A stretch of DNA of 64,000 bases from Anarhynchus alexandrinus (Eukaryota > Chordata > Aves > Charadriiformes > Charadriidae). This document shows, one piece after another, positions 1-13,800 of this stretch. How positions within the stretch are numbered: the stretch's first letter is position 1; each line of letters starts with the position of its first letter. Where the stretch lies: the NCBI GenBank assembly GCA_008711295.1, contig VUYV01000213.1, positions 1,175,644-1,239,643 on the forward strand, given 5' to 3'. The notes below the pieces were generated by a model. The model saw only the letters and a list, made by a program, of their open reading frames with translations, made no database searches and was not told the origin of the DNA. The translations under genes were made by a program, and so were the position numbers.

Positions 1-375
1 CTCATCAGGTCCCATGGACTTGTGCACCTTCAGGTTCCTCAGGTGGTCCCGCACTTGACTTTCTCCTACAGTGAGCGGTTCTCCATTTTCCCAATCCTGG
101 CTTTTGCATTCTGCATCACGGGCAGTGCGGCTGCAGTCCTTGCCAGTGAAGACTGAGGCAAAAAAGTCATTGAGTACCTCAGCCCTGTCTCTATCCCGGG
201 TAACCAGTTCTTGTGTTTCCTTCCGAAGAGGGCCCACATTTTCCCTAGTCTTTCTTTTCTCGTTGACATACTTAAAGAAAGATTTTTTTGTTTGTCTTAA
301 TATCCCTGACCAGGTTTAGTTCTATCTGGGCTTTATCTTGTCTAACCTGATCCCTGGCTGCTCGAACGATTCCTC
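1..375 (-). mobile_element. CR1 LINE fragment, ORF2 region between endonuclease and reverse transcriptase
   Basis: Translated on the minus strand, with a few frame changes, it gives the CR1 ORF2 linker: [20 protein letters not shown], then AEVLNDFFASVFTGKD, then a segment ending HKSMGPDE. These are hallmark CR1 blocks. It has several frame breaks and no ends, so it is an old 5'- and 3'-truncated piece lying antisense to ERCC6L2 in an upstream intron. It may continue beyond the left edge of the window. Confidence 0.85.
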
Positions 376-1710
376 TGTAAATGCAGATAGGAGAAGACTA
401 AAGGAGTTGTGTTACCAGTACGCTAATTCTTGCTGTTGTCTTGTTGAGGAACTCTTCAGGCTTGGTCACTGAATAGACGGTGGTCAGGAAATAGGTGCAT
501 GTACAGAGCAGATCCGATGTGTGATCGACTGCTTGCAAATACATTACTTCAGCATACCAATTTACCAAACTGTTTCTGCAGAGCGTGTGACTATGATCTT
601 GACACTGGAAGAAGCTATGTGTCTTGCTTAGCTAGAATGATGGATTGGCCTCAAAAACTGGTCTTAAATAGTAATTATCACTAATAAGAATACATAGGTT
701 CAGTTATGCATGTAAATCAGCATAACGAGAGATTAAGTTGAAGGAGCTAGCATATTGTCATCTATTAGGCTTCTTTCAGAAACCCCAATTTTTAGCAGAT
801 TTTTAGGAACGTAAGGAACTCAGGCAGGAATGTATTTAGCAGGCATCAAAAACGCTGCAAGATCAGCCTTCAGATTAGTGAACTAAATGCAGCCTGCTCA
901 GGAGAGAGGTTTCCTTCTAAACGTGTCTGTTTCAGCTTTTTGCTGCTTGAAGTGTCATCAAAGTGGATATGATTTTGTTCTGAAATATTCATTCATTCAT
1001 GTATATAAAGCGATCTCATAAAGTTAACAAGTACCTTCCTAGTGACTTGATGACTTAAATCAGTATCACAGTATACAGGTCATTCTGCCTCCAAGTTTTT
1101 GCTTGAACTGTCTGCAAAATGGCTTTCAGTCCCTGCTTCTAGATACTTTCCTCCTAGTCATGAAATCATGAAATATGGTACTCTGCCATATTGGTATCAT
1201 ATAGATATTAAAGAAGCTGAGTGATGCTTTCATGTAGGAAACCATGCAGATTGAAATGCTTTCAGTTTACTTCTGGTTACACTGGATAGGTTTTGTTGTA
1301 AAAATGAAGAACACCTGTGTTAAGCATGGTTCAATAGCTTCCCTTCAGAGTTTTATTGACTTTTTCTAAATCGCATAGGTGGAATTAGTGCTGGTGAGAT
1401 GTGCTGGATTGATTGCTCCAGAGATTGAAATCTGCTTTCTTCACAGAAAGCATTTGACACAGTTAACAGTAGTTTATTTATTTGTCAATATAGTTTAGCC
1501 ATTATACCCAACTATGGCAACTGAATTTACTAAACAAACAGAAAATAAGGAAACTGAGTAGTCTAATACAATGTAAAACAGGAAAACCAAAAAGTAATAG
1601 TGTTCTATAATAATCATGACTACATGTGTGGCTGAATTCACTTTGTATGTATATGTGGGTTGATGGGATAAGTAGTTTCAGTTAATACAATATTTCTTGT
1701 TGATCTGCAG
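376..1710 (+). other. ERCC6L2 intron upstream of first visible exon
   Basis: This is AT-rich intron sequence. I searched it for the exon coding for the segment before the DEAH box (a strand ending in TTYETLR in human) and did not find it. No repeat, RNA or regulatory element was recognised apart from the CR1 piece to its left. Confidence 0.7.
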
Positions 1711-1872
1711 TGTAGAATGGTCTGCTGTGATAGTGGATGAAGCACATAGAATCAAGAATCCAAAGGCTCAAATAACTCAAACCATGAAGTCATTAAAATG
1801 CAATGTTCGCATAGGTCTTACTGGAACCATTCTTCAAAACAATATGAAGGAACTCTGGTGTGTTATGGACTG
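1711..1872 (+). CDS. ERCC6L2: ERCC6L2 visible exon 1: helicase motifs II and III
   Basis: The exon follows acceptor tgatctgcag and ends at donor tg|gtaaat. It codes for residues 1-53 and two bases of Trp54. It contains the Walker B box DEAH followed by RIKNP (residues 9-16) and motif [11 protein letters not shown] (37-44), so the ATPase coupling residues of the first RecA lobe are intact. Motif I (the P-loop) is not in this window; nothing in 1-1710 resembles it. By comparison with the human 19-exon gene this is probably exon 5, though that number is an inference. Confidence 0.96.
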
Positions 1873-4800
1873 GTAAATAAAATATCTTTTTTTATGATCT
1901 AAACACCTCTATATGTTAACCATGCAGTGTGGCTGGGGTAGGGCTGAATGATTTGGACCCATCTGTGTCAAAAAAACAACAACAAACCACAATCCTCCCC
2001 AAAAAAACCCCAGTGTTTTGTGAGAATGTAAGTATGTTTTTCCATAGATGTATTGGAGGTAAGCTCCTGGTAGATACACCTGCAGTATGTATTTTGCAGT
2101 TATTTAATAAATTTGGAGGTCCTCTTATCGTCTGGCTTCTTTGGGGAATTTGGGAAGCAGTTATAATTATTTTGTTCCCCCCTGCCTGCTTACCGTTTAT
2201 TTAAGGACACTATTTTCTTCTTCTTTGTCTCCCCTCCACTCAGTAGACTGAGAATCATTACACAATTTTGAACAATGTTTTGCCTTTGCTCTGTTCAATA
2301 TATGCGGGTCATTCTGACTTACTTGGAAGTTGAAAGTAATACTATTTTGCTGTCTTTCAAAATGCACAAGTGCATATATTTGGAAAGCAATGGCCTTGTC
2401 CATGAAAACTTTTAATGAAGAGGGAGAGGTGGAAATAACTCTAGATATAACTCTAAACATAAAAAACTTACTGGGGATGATTTATGGAGGAGGAACAAAG
2501 CAAACGTGCCTTCAATATGAGGAAATACAAACGGAATTGAAGTATCAGGAAGGAATACTTTAACTGTAAGCATAGTGTTGCATCCTATGGCTGATATTAA
2601 TAGATTGTTCCAGTATGTAGTGCTGTCAATGATTACCAAATTCTTTTTCCTGTTGGGTTTCTTAAGATTTTATTTAGTAAATTGCAGTATCTGCATAACC
2701 TGATTTTAATATAAACAGTGAAAATTGGAAGCATGACTACTTAGCTTCCAGTTTAGTCTCTTGAACAGTAGCTTGTTCTTGGTAGCTTGTAGCTTGGTTC
2801 TATATACTTGTGACTTCTGTTGCTCTGCTGAGCTTTAGTTTTTCTGGAGATGGCAACCCTTTCCTAAGGAGACTGCCTTAACATTCGAGGATCACAGTCA
2901 GTAAATGAAAAAATGGCATGTCTGGAAGTAGGGTATGTTTCTATTTATATACACAATTTTTATTAATTTTGCTTGTGATTGTTAATTTAAGATCTCTTGC
3001 TGTTAGCCAGAAACAATTTATGGTATGCTTTTAATCAATGGAAAAGGATAGACTGCCTTGGAGTAAAGAAAATGCTGTTACTTCTTCACACCCTCCCCCC
3101 TTTTGTTTTTTAATAGGGCTGTACCAGGACTTTTGGGTAGCAGACTACATTTCAAGAAGAAATTTTCTGATCCAGTGGAGCATGGCCAGAGGCACACTGC
3201 AACTAAAAGAGAGCTAGCAACAGGTCGTAAGGCCATGGTGAAGCTAGCAAGAAAAATGTCTGGCTGGTTTCTGAGACGTACCAAAGCGCTTATCAGTGAT
3301 CAGTTGCCAAAAAAGGAAGACAGAGTAAGAGCGCCTGCACATTTCAAATACAATGCTAATAAATATATCTTTTCTCTTTTTTTGTTTTTGTTGTGTTTTT
3401 TCTCTTTCATCATGCTTTTAGTAGTTTATGGTTTTCTTTTGGACTTACAAATTTAAGAAGAATTCAGAGCCTTGGAAAAAATGCAGATGCAGTAGTGCGC
3501 TTTGTTCACATAATTACTATGATTGCGTGTTGAAATGGAGTTAATCAAGCATGAAAATGCTCAGCTAGACTTCTGACTAGTGATTTACACGTCTGTTTTA
3601 TATGCACTTTTATATTTATCTGTGCAAACCCAATGCAATGTATGTAAATCTTTTGAAATTGTATGTGGGACTTCTGAATTTGCAGCTTGACACTTTGTAC
3701 ATAGAACAGTATGCTTTTCATTAACTCCCTCATTTTTGATCACTAAATAAAAGAAAAACCCCAATCCTGAAGCTGATTGTTGATAGCCTGTAATCCTGTT
3801 CATTTTATGATATTGTAAACATTATATAAAGTGATGATACTTATGACTATGGCTAAGAGTTCTGATAAGTTCTTAGATATATTTGTGCTTTCCTTCTAAG
3901 TAGACCCATTAGTTTTCAGCTAGTTCTGTTTTCAAAATTTGGTATTTATTCTTCATTCTTAGTGTATAACAATGTTATCTAAACTGTCTTCTGAAGGACA
4001 GATTAACACAAATGTCAGTCAGTTGCTTTTCTAACTCTAGCAGGTTTTATTCTTTTCATTCTCTTGTTAATGTGAGTATATGTTCAAGTTACTGCTGTAT
4101 TATTATAGCTCAGCATGGTGCTGCTGCTGTGTGGGTGGCCTAGGTTAAGGAATGATCTTGGGATTTCTGTCTCCTGCTGCTTAAGACTAAAGATGTCATG
4201 CAGATGCCACCCATGGTCTCTAAGAAGAGGGATAAGAGTTTTGGCCATAGCACTGTGTAGATCCTTGCCTTCTCATTGCTTATTCTGTTTGTCCTGCCTG
4301 TGGTAGTGCCCTAAAACAGCTCGTGCCTAAAAAGAGGAAAGAAAGGCTAAATTAAGCAAAGGGCAAAGCAGAGGGGAATCCTTAATTACAATTATGCATA
4401 TCTTTTTTTCTCTCACTTTTCCCTTCTTCTATCCCTCCACAAAAGCCGTACTGAAAGGTTTGTAGAAACCTAACAGCAGGTTGTTGTAGCTTGATACTGA
4501 TACTCTTTGTAGAATTTTGGGAGGGGATAAAATAACTAGACATACATTTTGGCTACAATTGCTTATTATTTTGGTGTCAAGATCCAGATTTTTTCATTTG
4601 GTAGTGGAATAATTTCATGTAACTATTTGAGCAAATATATTCTTGTTTTCTGCTTTATTTTCAATGTTTGATGCAGTGCTCTTTGCTTTTCATTGTATGC
4701 TGCGCATAATTGTGTTTTGGGGGTTTTCTCTCTTTAACAGATGGTATACTGTTCCCTGACGGAATTCCAGAAAGCTCTGTACCAGGCTGTGCTAGAGACA

Positions 4801-7800
4801 GAGGACGTAAGCTTAGTATTACAAGCAGGAGAGCCCTGTAGCTGCAACAGCGGCCGTAAAAGGAAGAACTGTTGTTACAAAGTAAGAACTTGCTCTGTTT
4901 GGATATTAGAACATAGTCTTTCTGGTTTGAGCGGTAGATAGGTTTTCTCAAGGGACTCTCTCCCGATGAATAGCTGACTGAAATAGCTGCATGGTTGTAG
5001 GCCATCTGGTTGGGAAATCCCGACTGGAAACGTGGGTGGTTGCATCATGAGCATGATGGAGTTAGGCACTTTGGGATTACAGCAAAGCTGCTTTGCATGC
5101 CCTGAGCAGGTGGTGGTTACTTACGCAGTAAGTTCTAGATTTATTGTATTAAGTGCACGTGTGGAACAGTCGATGTTGGCAAGGATATTGCATTGGGATG
5201 TTCAGTACGTGTCAGGCATGCTGCTCCCGTGCACCTCAGGTGGTCAGTGCAGAAGCTGCAAATCAGAGGCATCCCGGATCCTGCAGGTTGTCTGGAATCA
5301 TGCACTTTGCTTTGCTTCATTGAAGGGAGAACTCCTGACATAGAGCACAAGCAGAACTTTGTTCAGGAGTAACAGCTCTGTAGATTTCTTCTATTGTCTC
5401 TGGACTTCATTAATACTCAATTAGCCTAGCTTTGTATTTGTTTTGTCTGTATCGCTCAGTAGGCTCAGATTAAGCATGTATTTTTAACATTTAGAAGCAT
5501 AATATGTCTCATACTTGCTTCTCTTTATTTTCTTTCTGGCCTGTTTTGATTCTTGTATAGTGTTTTGGGTTTTTTTTCCAAATGATGTAGCTTATTCAAT
5601 CTTTTGCACCTTTCTTTAAAAACGTTCCCTCCATCAGCCTGTTTAATACTCCATGGATGCTAGCGTTAGTTCTTTGCAGGCTTCTGTTTCTCATGATGTT
5701 TTGTAGAAAAAAGTAAAATACTGTTGAACTTCACTCACAAAGGGCATTAGGCAGGCCTGCAGATACTTAAATGCTCTTATGGACTGTCTTATTCCAAAGT
5801 TAACCATGAAATTTAGTAACTTGAGAAGGGAAAGGAAAACTAACAGTGGTCGAATCGGCCAACCATAACCAGAAAAATAGCTGATGCTGTTGCTGCTGCT
5901 GCGTTGTAGAATGTTTGAAGTTGTTTGAATTATGTTACTTGAGATGTTTATAAACCTTTATAAATTTCTGCTGTAGAGAAAAGTAAAGTTAGCAGTTGTA
6001 GGGTAGGAAGTAATTCAAACAGCTCTGGTTTAATTTACATTTAAATCAGTTGTGAAGTTACTGTCTTTTTGTCTACCAAGGACTTATTAGTTATCTTGAT
6101 AATTTATGTAGAGATCATGCTATCTGGAATGTTTAGCAAACTATGAACATCACTGTTTTTTTTCTCTTTTTGAGAAGATGTTTTCTATATAGGATCACAA
6201 AGTTGAGGAAAAAAAACCTTGCTGCATTTTTGTTAGAAATACAGTATGCATCTCTTTGGGATCAATTATAGTACTACGTAGAATCACTAATGCATTAAAC
6301 CTCGTAAGAATAGCACTTATTTTAGATTATTTCTTATTTTCAGGAGTATTTGTTTGGATAAACATTCTTTTTTTTTTTTTTTTTTTTGTAGGTAAATGCT
6401 TATGGTGAAACAATTAAGTCGCTGCGCTTCAGTTACCTGACAATCTTACAGAAGGTTGCAAATCATGCTGCATTGCTGCAGACAGACAACACTAGCAAGC
6501 AGCAGGTTAGTTTCAGAAGTATCTAAAAAATACTTGTGGAAAACAGGATGAAAACTCATGAATGAAAATTACTGCTGGTTGCCTCTTTAAGTCTTAAATA
6601 ATTGAAATTAAGATAGTTTGCAAAATTTCTTTTTCATTTAGTAATTCAGAATGTAGCTCTTATTTAATAGATAGTGATGTTACATAACAGTATGTTCATT
6701 TAGTTGATGCATATCTAAAAATAAGGGTCATAGAAACATTGGAGAGCTTTAGGGGGAAGAATAATTTCTAGTGATTTCTAATAATGCTATTTCTGTTCCA
6801 CTTATGACAAGTGCCTAGTAAGAGAAATGTCAGTGTGCAAATAAATAAATAATAAACAATTAGAATGTGGGGTTTTTTTTTGGTAGTATTTTTATATTCA
6901 GAGCTGAGCTTCTTTAAATAACGAGAAACATGTTTTAGAAAATGGTCAACAAGAGAACAGTGTCAGTTCGTCTCGTTACTGTGGCAAGTAACCTACAAGA
7001 CCCACAAATGGCAGAGTTTTTAAAAATGCTTGTATGTGATCCTTAAGATCCAAAAATGAGCAAAACGATTTAGGGATGTTATCACTCCCTCTCAGAAGCC
7101 ATAAGGGAATGGAAATGAAAAATCCTACCCACTTTTGGCAAGTTTGTTCCATTAAAGCAGTGTTGCTTTCTAGGAAATGTTACTGTATTTTCAATGTAGC
7201 TTTTTTGTTTAATAATGTGTATGTAATTTTTGTTGTAATAACATTTGAGAGTTTAGCCACTGAAATAGCAATATATGAGTATTTTGATACTTGCTATCTT
7301 TTATGGCATACGTGATTACTAACCTGTCCAAAATCTACTGAAGAAACTGATATTTTGTAGTATTTCTTACCTTTAGTATTAAAGTCCATCACATGTGTTA
7401 ATCTTAGGTGAGAGATGAGATCTTTTCTGCTCGTCTGGAAAAGTAGAATTAAAGTGTGTGGCTGCATTCAAGTTCAGAGCTACCCAAATTCTAGCAGTGG
7501 ACCTTTAATGTGGCTTTTGGACATTTTAAATGCATTTCACGTGTTGTTTTTTGTCATATCGGTGGGACAATATGCAATTCCCGTACTGGCTTATCATGCC
7601 AGAGGGTCAAGAAAAATGCTGGTACACAACTGTTGGGTAATGCAAACCTCAAGCCAACGGAGTTCTTGAGACTGACAGTTCTGGCCAATCCTATTGCAGT
7701 TTGTGCCCAGGAGAAGAAATTTTGGGTATCTCTTTCTCTAGTAACTGGAATCCATGGTTTCAGATTAGAATCCTCTTTCTTTTTTAAATGAAGCAAACCA

Positions 7801-10800
7801 AACCAAACAGGAGGTGTTTTATCCAGCACTTGTGTAGTGAACTGAATAAAACCACATAACTCTTTCTGCTTGAGTTACTTCAGCAGGTTACTTGTTTCAA
7901 CCTGTTTAACTCCTTGTATAGCTTACTGGTATCCCAGTGTAGCTCTGGTTTTTAATGCCTATTCAAACTTTCTGCTTTTCTTCCAGGAAGCACATATCAA
8001 ACGTGTGTGCAGCCAGGTGTTTTCCAGTTTTCCAGATTTTGTGCAGTTAAGCAAAGATGCAGCCTTTGAAACCATTTCAGATCCAAAGTACAGTGGAAAA
8101 ATGAAGGTAAACCTGTTTGTTAAAGGGAAAACAAATATTGGTAATAAATCTGCAGCTGTAGTATATGGATATAAGAAAACGTACATCTAATGGTTGTGGT
8201 TTTTAGTTGTTCTGTTTATGGTAGTGGTACCACAGCAGAGATCTCCTGTCTTGGATCAGAGTGGCTCTTGGGCAAAGACTGGATAAGTGTGATCTGTGAT
8301 GCTAAGATGTCCTAAGGTGTTAGCTTCATGTGTTTAGTGATTCTCATAGAAATGAACCTTGCAGTCAAGGGGGTTCCATGAAACCATTGACTCAGTGGCA
8401 GTCAGAAATGTTTGGGGAAGGAAAAGAGAGCAAAACAAAATCCTTAAGAACTTAATGATTTGTGTACACCTTCAATATTGTTGGTAGTTCCAGTCCCTCC
8501 TCACAAAAAGCATGTGTTAGACCTTGAAGAGGTTCAGAGATGGGCCACAAAGATGGTCAGTGCTGTGGGACAGAAGCAACAGAGTGGGCTGGGACTCTCC
8601 TGGGACTCAGCCTGGAAAAAATGCCTTAAGATGAATGTGAGAAGGACAATCTTGAAACTAATGGGAGCCAGGCTACAGATGAACAAAATAAACATATTAA
8701 GTCTAAACTTGTAAAACTCATTACCTCAGAATCTGGTTTCAGAGGGGAACAGGATGAATAACTGAAAAAGATGTCTAACGAAGCTAATTAAAAAGAAAAC
8801 CACATTAGCTTTAGGGAGTGTTCCTGAGCTGAGAGTAACTGGAGGGTGAGAAGTCATGCAGAATGGAGTATACTATATTTTTGTGCTTTCTATAAACCTG
8901 GATATTCAGTTGATGGTTGGGACTGAAGGGAGGCAGTAGCCAGGCTATGCTTTTTGTAACAGTAGTGGTTGTTATCACTTTATTGATTTGTTACTATGCA
9001 AGCAACTTCTTTGTTTTCTGTTATTACGTACATGTGAGAGGCCTGCATATTGCCTTTGTTATATACAATTTGTTATTTCATGAAAGTGAAATTTATTGTT
9101 AATTAGCTATCAGCAAGTATTTAATACATATCTGTAAAAACTAAGACCACTATCTTCAGTAGTGCTTGTGAAGCTTTTCTTTTGTTGGTTAAAACTAATT
9201 TTGCTTTTTCTAGATTTTTTTTTTCTTGGGGCTATTGTATAGTTCATGCCAGCACTGCCTTATGATGCTTTCATTATGTGTTTTTTGACACACTAGTGAA
9301 CAGCACCAGCAAGCAAAAATGCCTGAGTTAAGGCAGAGGATCCAACATTATGTGCCTTTAAAGTCTGCAGTTTACAGAGCTGCCTGTTCAGAGGAATCTG
9401 TTCCAAATCGTGGCCCTAAGTCCAAGTTGCTTCTGGGACAGTATGAACTACAGTGTCTTCTTAGGGCTGCAGCTGGCTGTGGCTGTGTGGGTTGGGTGTA
9501 ATCTTGCTTGGTAGCAGTAAAGCTCTTCTCATGCTTGTGTGGAGTGGCCTTAGGTGGTAAAGAAGATTCTGCTATATTGCAGTGCTGGAGTAAGAGCATA
9601 ACTGAGGTGGCAAGAGAGCAGAGGCTGTGACCTTTTTAAGTATCCTGAGCTTGTGCTGATCCCTTGATACTCAGGAAATGTCAGGCAGGTTGAATGTTTA
9701 CTTTTGATATTGAGAGATCCATGTGGTTAGAAAAATGAATCTCTGAGCTACCGGTGGATACATGCCAGGCCAATTTACGTATCTGGATAAATTGCTCAAA
9801 CATAAGTAGAATCATAGAATAGTTTGAGTTGGAGGGGAGCTTTGAAGGTCATCTAGTCCAACCCCCAAGTAGAACAAGATGAGAAATGTGTGATTAAAAG
9901 TAATTAGCTACTAGCCGGGTGATTACTTCTGTTGTGGTGTGGTTTTTTTTATTGTTAATGAATCATCAAATGCTTATCTTCCTTCTGTCTCACTAGAGAA
10001 ATTCCTGATTGTGCTTTTTATTTAATTTTTGATCTGTTATCTTGTTATCAGTCTGTATTGATCGATATTCCTGTATTTCAAGGTATTTTTTATATAGATT
10101 GTAGGTAATTGGGAAAAAAACAAACAAAAACTCAAAAGACAAAAAAACCACAACCCCCCAAAAAATCCAAATCCTACATAAGCACATATTCTTGAGAAGA
10201 GCTTTGGTATGAAGAATTTCCATTTTTTTTAAAAAGTACAGTGTATTCATGGGAAACTGGATTTTAAAATCTGACCTTGTGTTTTTGAAGTAATATTTAT
10301 ATTGAAAAGTACTTCTTCAGTATGTTTGGTAGATAAGAGATAAGTGCAATATAAGTTTCTGTAGAAAACTAAGAAAGGAAATTAAAAAATTGCTGTAATT
10401 CTTTCACAGAACATTTTATTACTTTGACCTTTTAAAAAAAGTCAGATCAGACACTACATTGCAGTAGTAGTAGGCAAAGGTACAAAGCAATATGAACCTT
10501 TCTTTTCTCTGACATGGTTGATCTAGTTATATTAGGAGGCGTTCTACTTGTTTGGTTTGTTTTTTACTTTATGAATTATAGAATAGAAGCATTTTCAAAT
10601 GCTGCATTTATGACAGCCCAGTAGACTTATAGAATGTTTTTCCACTGTTGATGACTTCTGGTTTTGTATATGTGATGGTTTATTTTGGAAATCTATAGTG
10701 TCTATTTTGGTCCACTGCAAAGTGGATAGAATTTATCTAAGAATTATTGAAAGAATTACTTTGAAGGAAATTGGTCTGCTTTCTCTTTAAGGGGAACTTG

Positions 10801-13800
10801 AATTTTGTGTCAGTTTGTGAAATATATCTTAATATAAACAGAATATTCTGAACTGTGTGGTGATATGTCTGTGCCTGGAAGGAGGAGTTTATGTACTGGG
10901 CCAAGTAGCCACCATTGAAAAATAAGGTGTTTTTTGAGTCCATTAAATCTGACTTAAGAATAATTATGATGCCAAAAATTGGTTCGTAAGTGTCTGGTAT
11001 TGTGGTGGCTCTTTTTGCTGCTGCTGATTGAATTGTAGGTTTGTCTTGTGAGAACAGATTGTTTAACTCTTGTTTTCTGTTCTGAATTTTAAAACAGAAG
11101 CTGTTTGGGATGATCTTGATTTTTATGCTCTGGAAGCAAAGTCCTTCAGAAGTCATTCTATTTAGAAGGTCCTCTTACCATCAGAAAGTAATTAGAGGAG
11201 AGTCATCAGATACTAGAATTTGAAAACAGTTCATATATTTTTAACATGTTTATTTGGAAATAAATGAGACAAATTATAGTAAAATGTTTTTGATTGCCTT
11301 GTCCCACTGTAATACTTTGCATTTTCTGTTCTTAAAATAAATTCTAGAAACTCATTGAAATGCTTTTCTAACTTTCCTCTGGTAGCATAGATTGAGTAGG
11401 TATTATTTAGTCCTTTAAATTAAAATTTTGTACAGGTTACCTGGAAATCTTGGCACAGGTGATTATTCTTTTGTAGATGAGCATATTTGCAAAGGAAAAG
11501 TTTGTGGTATTTATTTAAATATGTTCAGGGCAGGGGAAAGGCCAGGATTTGTCAATGAAGTTCATTAGCTAAGCAGTTGTAACTGTTTTGAAGGGCTGAA
11601 AAGGTTAACCTGCTAAAATACCTTCTGTTCTCTCACCAAGCAGAGATAAAACACATGGGGAAGCATAGGTTTTCGTACTATGGAACATGCCTACTGCCAC
11701 TAGTAAAACTAGAATTGCTTGAATGGAAGTGTGAGTGTGTGGCATGTTGGTGTTTGTGTCCTACCTTGTGTTGTGGCTGCAGTCATCTCTATGTGTTTTG
11801 CAAGCTGTAGCGTTTAACAACATGCCACACCAGGTTTGCTGTTCTGAATTTAAGATTATAACAAGACCCTGGAAAAAACAGTCCCTATAATTCAAATGTA
11901 CACCTATAAGCATTGATGGTACACCTATGACTAATACATCCTCATTATGGTGGGAGGTAAGTAATAACACAGTGAGATGACCTGAACTTCAGCTATTTTT
12001 GTGGAATTATCCCTTCATTCTCAATCATACTGCAGAACATGCAGTTTTCAGAAGACTTTGGTGACCCTTTCTATCACAAGGTGGATTTCATGCCTAGATG
12101 TTAAACTTGAAGTAGTTGAATATGTGAGAACTGAAGCAAAAGGAGTGCACTGCCTTGTTTGGAAACCACCTTTTTCCATCATGAAGGACGAAAGGGGGGA
12201 CCTGCAAAGTGTAAGGACAAGTAATTCCATTGTTTTTTTAAACACAAAGATTGAAGACTGTTCACACAGGAATATTAGGGAAAAGAAGTAAGAAAAATAA
12301 GGGGAGTTTTAAAAGCCCGCCGTAATTCTCATCACTACTTTGTCTGATTATTTCTACAGTTTTCTTAAAATTCTGGCTCAGAGACACTCTATATGCTTTC
12401 TAAGTGAAACGGGCTATTAAATGTCTGGGTGCTTGAAACAACTTTTTTATTTAAAATACACGTGTAATATTTCCACAGACATCAATTTGTGGAGTTCTGG
12501 AATACTGGCCTTAATTAGTAGAAATCTCGTAGGAATAACTATATTGGATTGATTTATTTATTTTGCCTGGCATGTTATTAATATTTCAGTAGGAAAATGG
12601 AAGTCTATTGGAGCACCTTGCAAATAATAGTAACCTCCACTATTAAATGTAACCTTAACCCAGGCAGGCATGGTTTTGAAGGCTTAAAAACACTATAGGC
12701 TGGCTTGGACATCTTGGACATCTGTATACAAACAAGATATTCTCAGATGTGAGAGGTAAAATTTAATCACAGTCAACTCCCACTGTGAAGTAATGGGGAG
12801 GTACTCATTCAAATCCATATGGACTCTTACAAAGAGCATGTTACTCTTGCTTGAAAATGATGAAGTTTTTCTTTTTCAGACTAACAACTTTCAGGATAAT
12901 ACTCGGGTGTGCGACTACAGAGTTTATTTCTCTGTGGTGCAAAACCCTGTTCATCAGAGCTGTTCTTTACTCCAGAATACCTAAAATCCCAGTGGGCATG
13001 ACATTGATCCATTTTATTTAAACAGACTGGGTGGATTTGTTTGTTCTCCTATAGGAAATTCATTATTTGACCTATACTTTTCTCTAATAATAATAACAAT
13101 AATACAGTAGCCAAATTCCTCCTACTTTAAAAGCATGACACTGTTTTATTTTTTCTGTTTCTTAAAGTGGCTAAATAGAATGCAAATATAAGTCATTCAG
13201 CTCTTGTTAAATTACTTGATGTGAGTTTTTCCTAATAAAATAAATCCTGGTTTATATGTTGTTGTACAGTGAAACCAGGCAAAAATTACCTTGTTTGTAC
13301 CTCGTTTTCACTTGTTACTGGCTGGCTAATATATACAAAAGGGCTTATAAGTGATGTAGAATTACTATTTTATATTCTAGATATTATCCAGAACTGTAAA
13401 TTTAATATAAATATTCCTCATTATTTGGTTGTCAAAAATTTGTTAGGCTTTTAGTGAAATCAGTCTTGTATTTATCACTGAATATATGTAAGTTTAAAAT
13501 ATTTATTGCCCAGTGGGAGAAAGCTACAGACATGGTACAGAAAATTCCACTTTCCCCTTTGTGTATTGCTTCTGCGCGGTACTCTGGAGCTGCCATTGCC
13601 AGATGTGGACATGCTTCTTTTGAAAATAACAGTATAACTATTATACACAAGGCTCTGGATTATTTGCTTCCCCACCAGAAGAACATTGTGTGTGGGCGGA
13701 TTATTGGCATTTCAAGGTCTGTGCAGAGTCTGGGAAGCTGGATCCTACTGTAAACAGAGCAACAGACGAGAGTGGGAGTGGGGAGTGGCATACATCTCAC

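Noticed and set aside
10737..11156. Minus-strand frame of 139 codons in an intron
   Set aside because: It has no recognisable domain, a composition typical of translated AT-rich DNA (Asn, Lys, Phe, Ile), and no splice context. A frame of this length is expected by chance in 64 kb.
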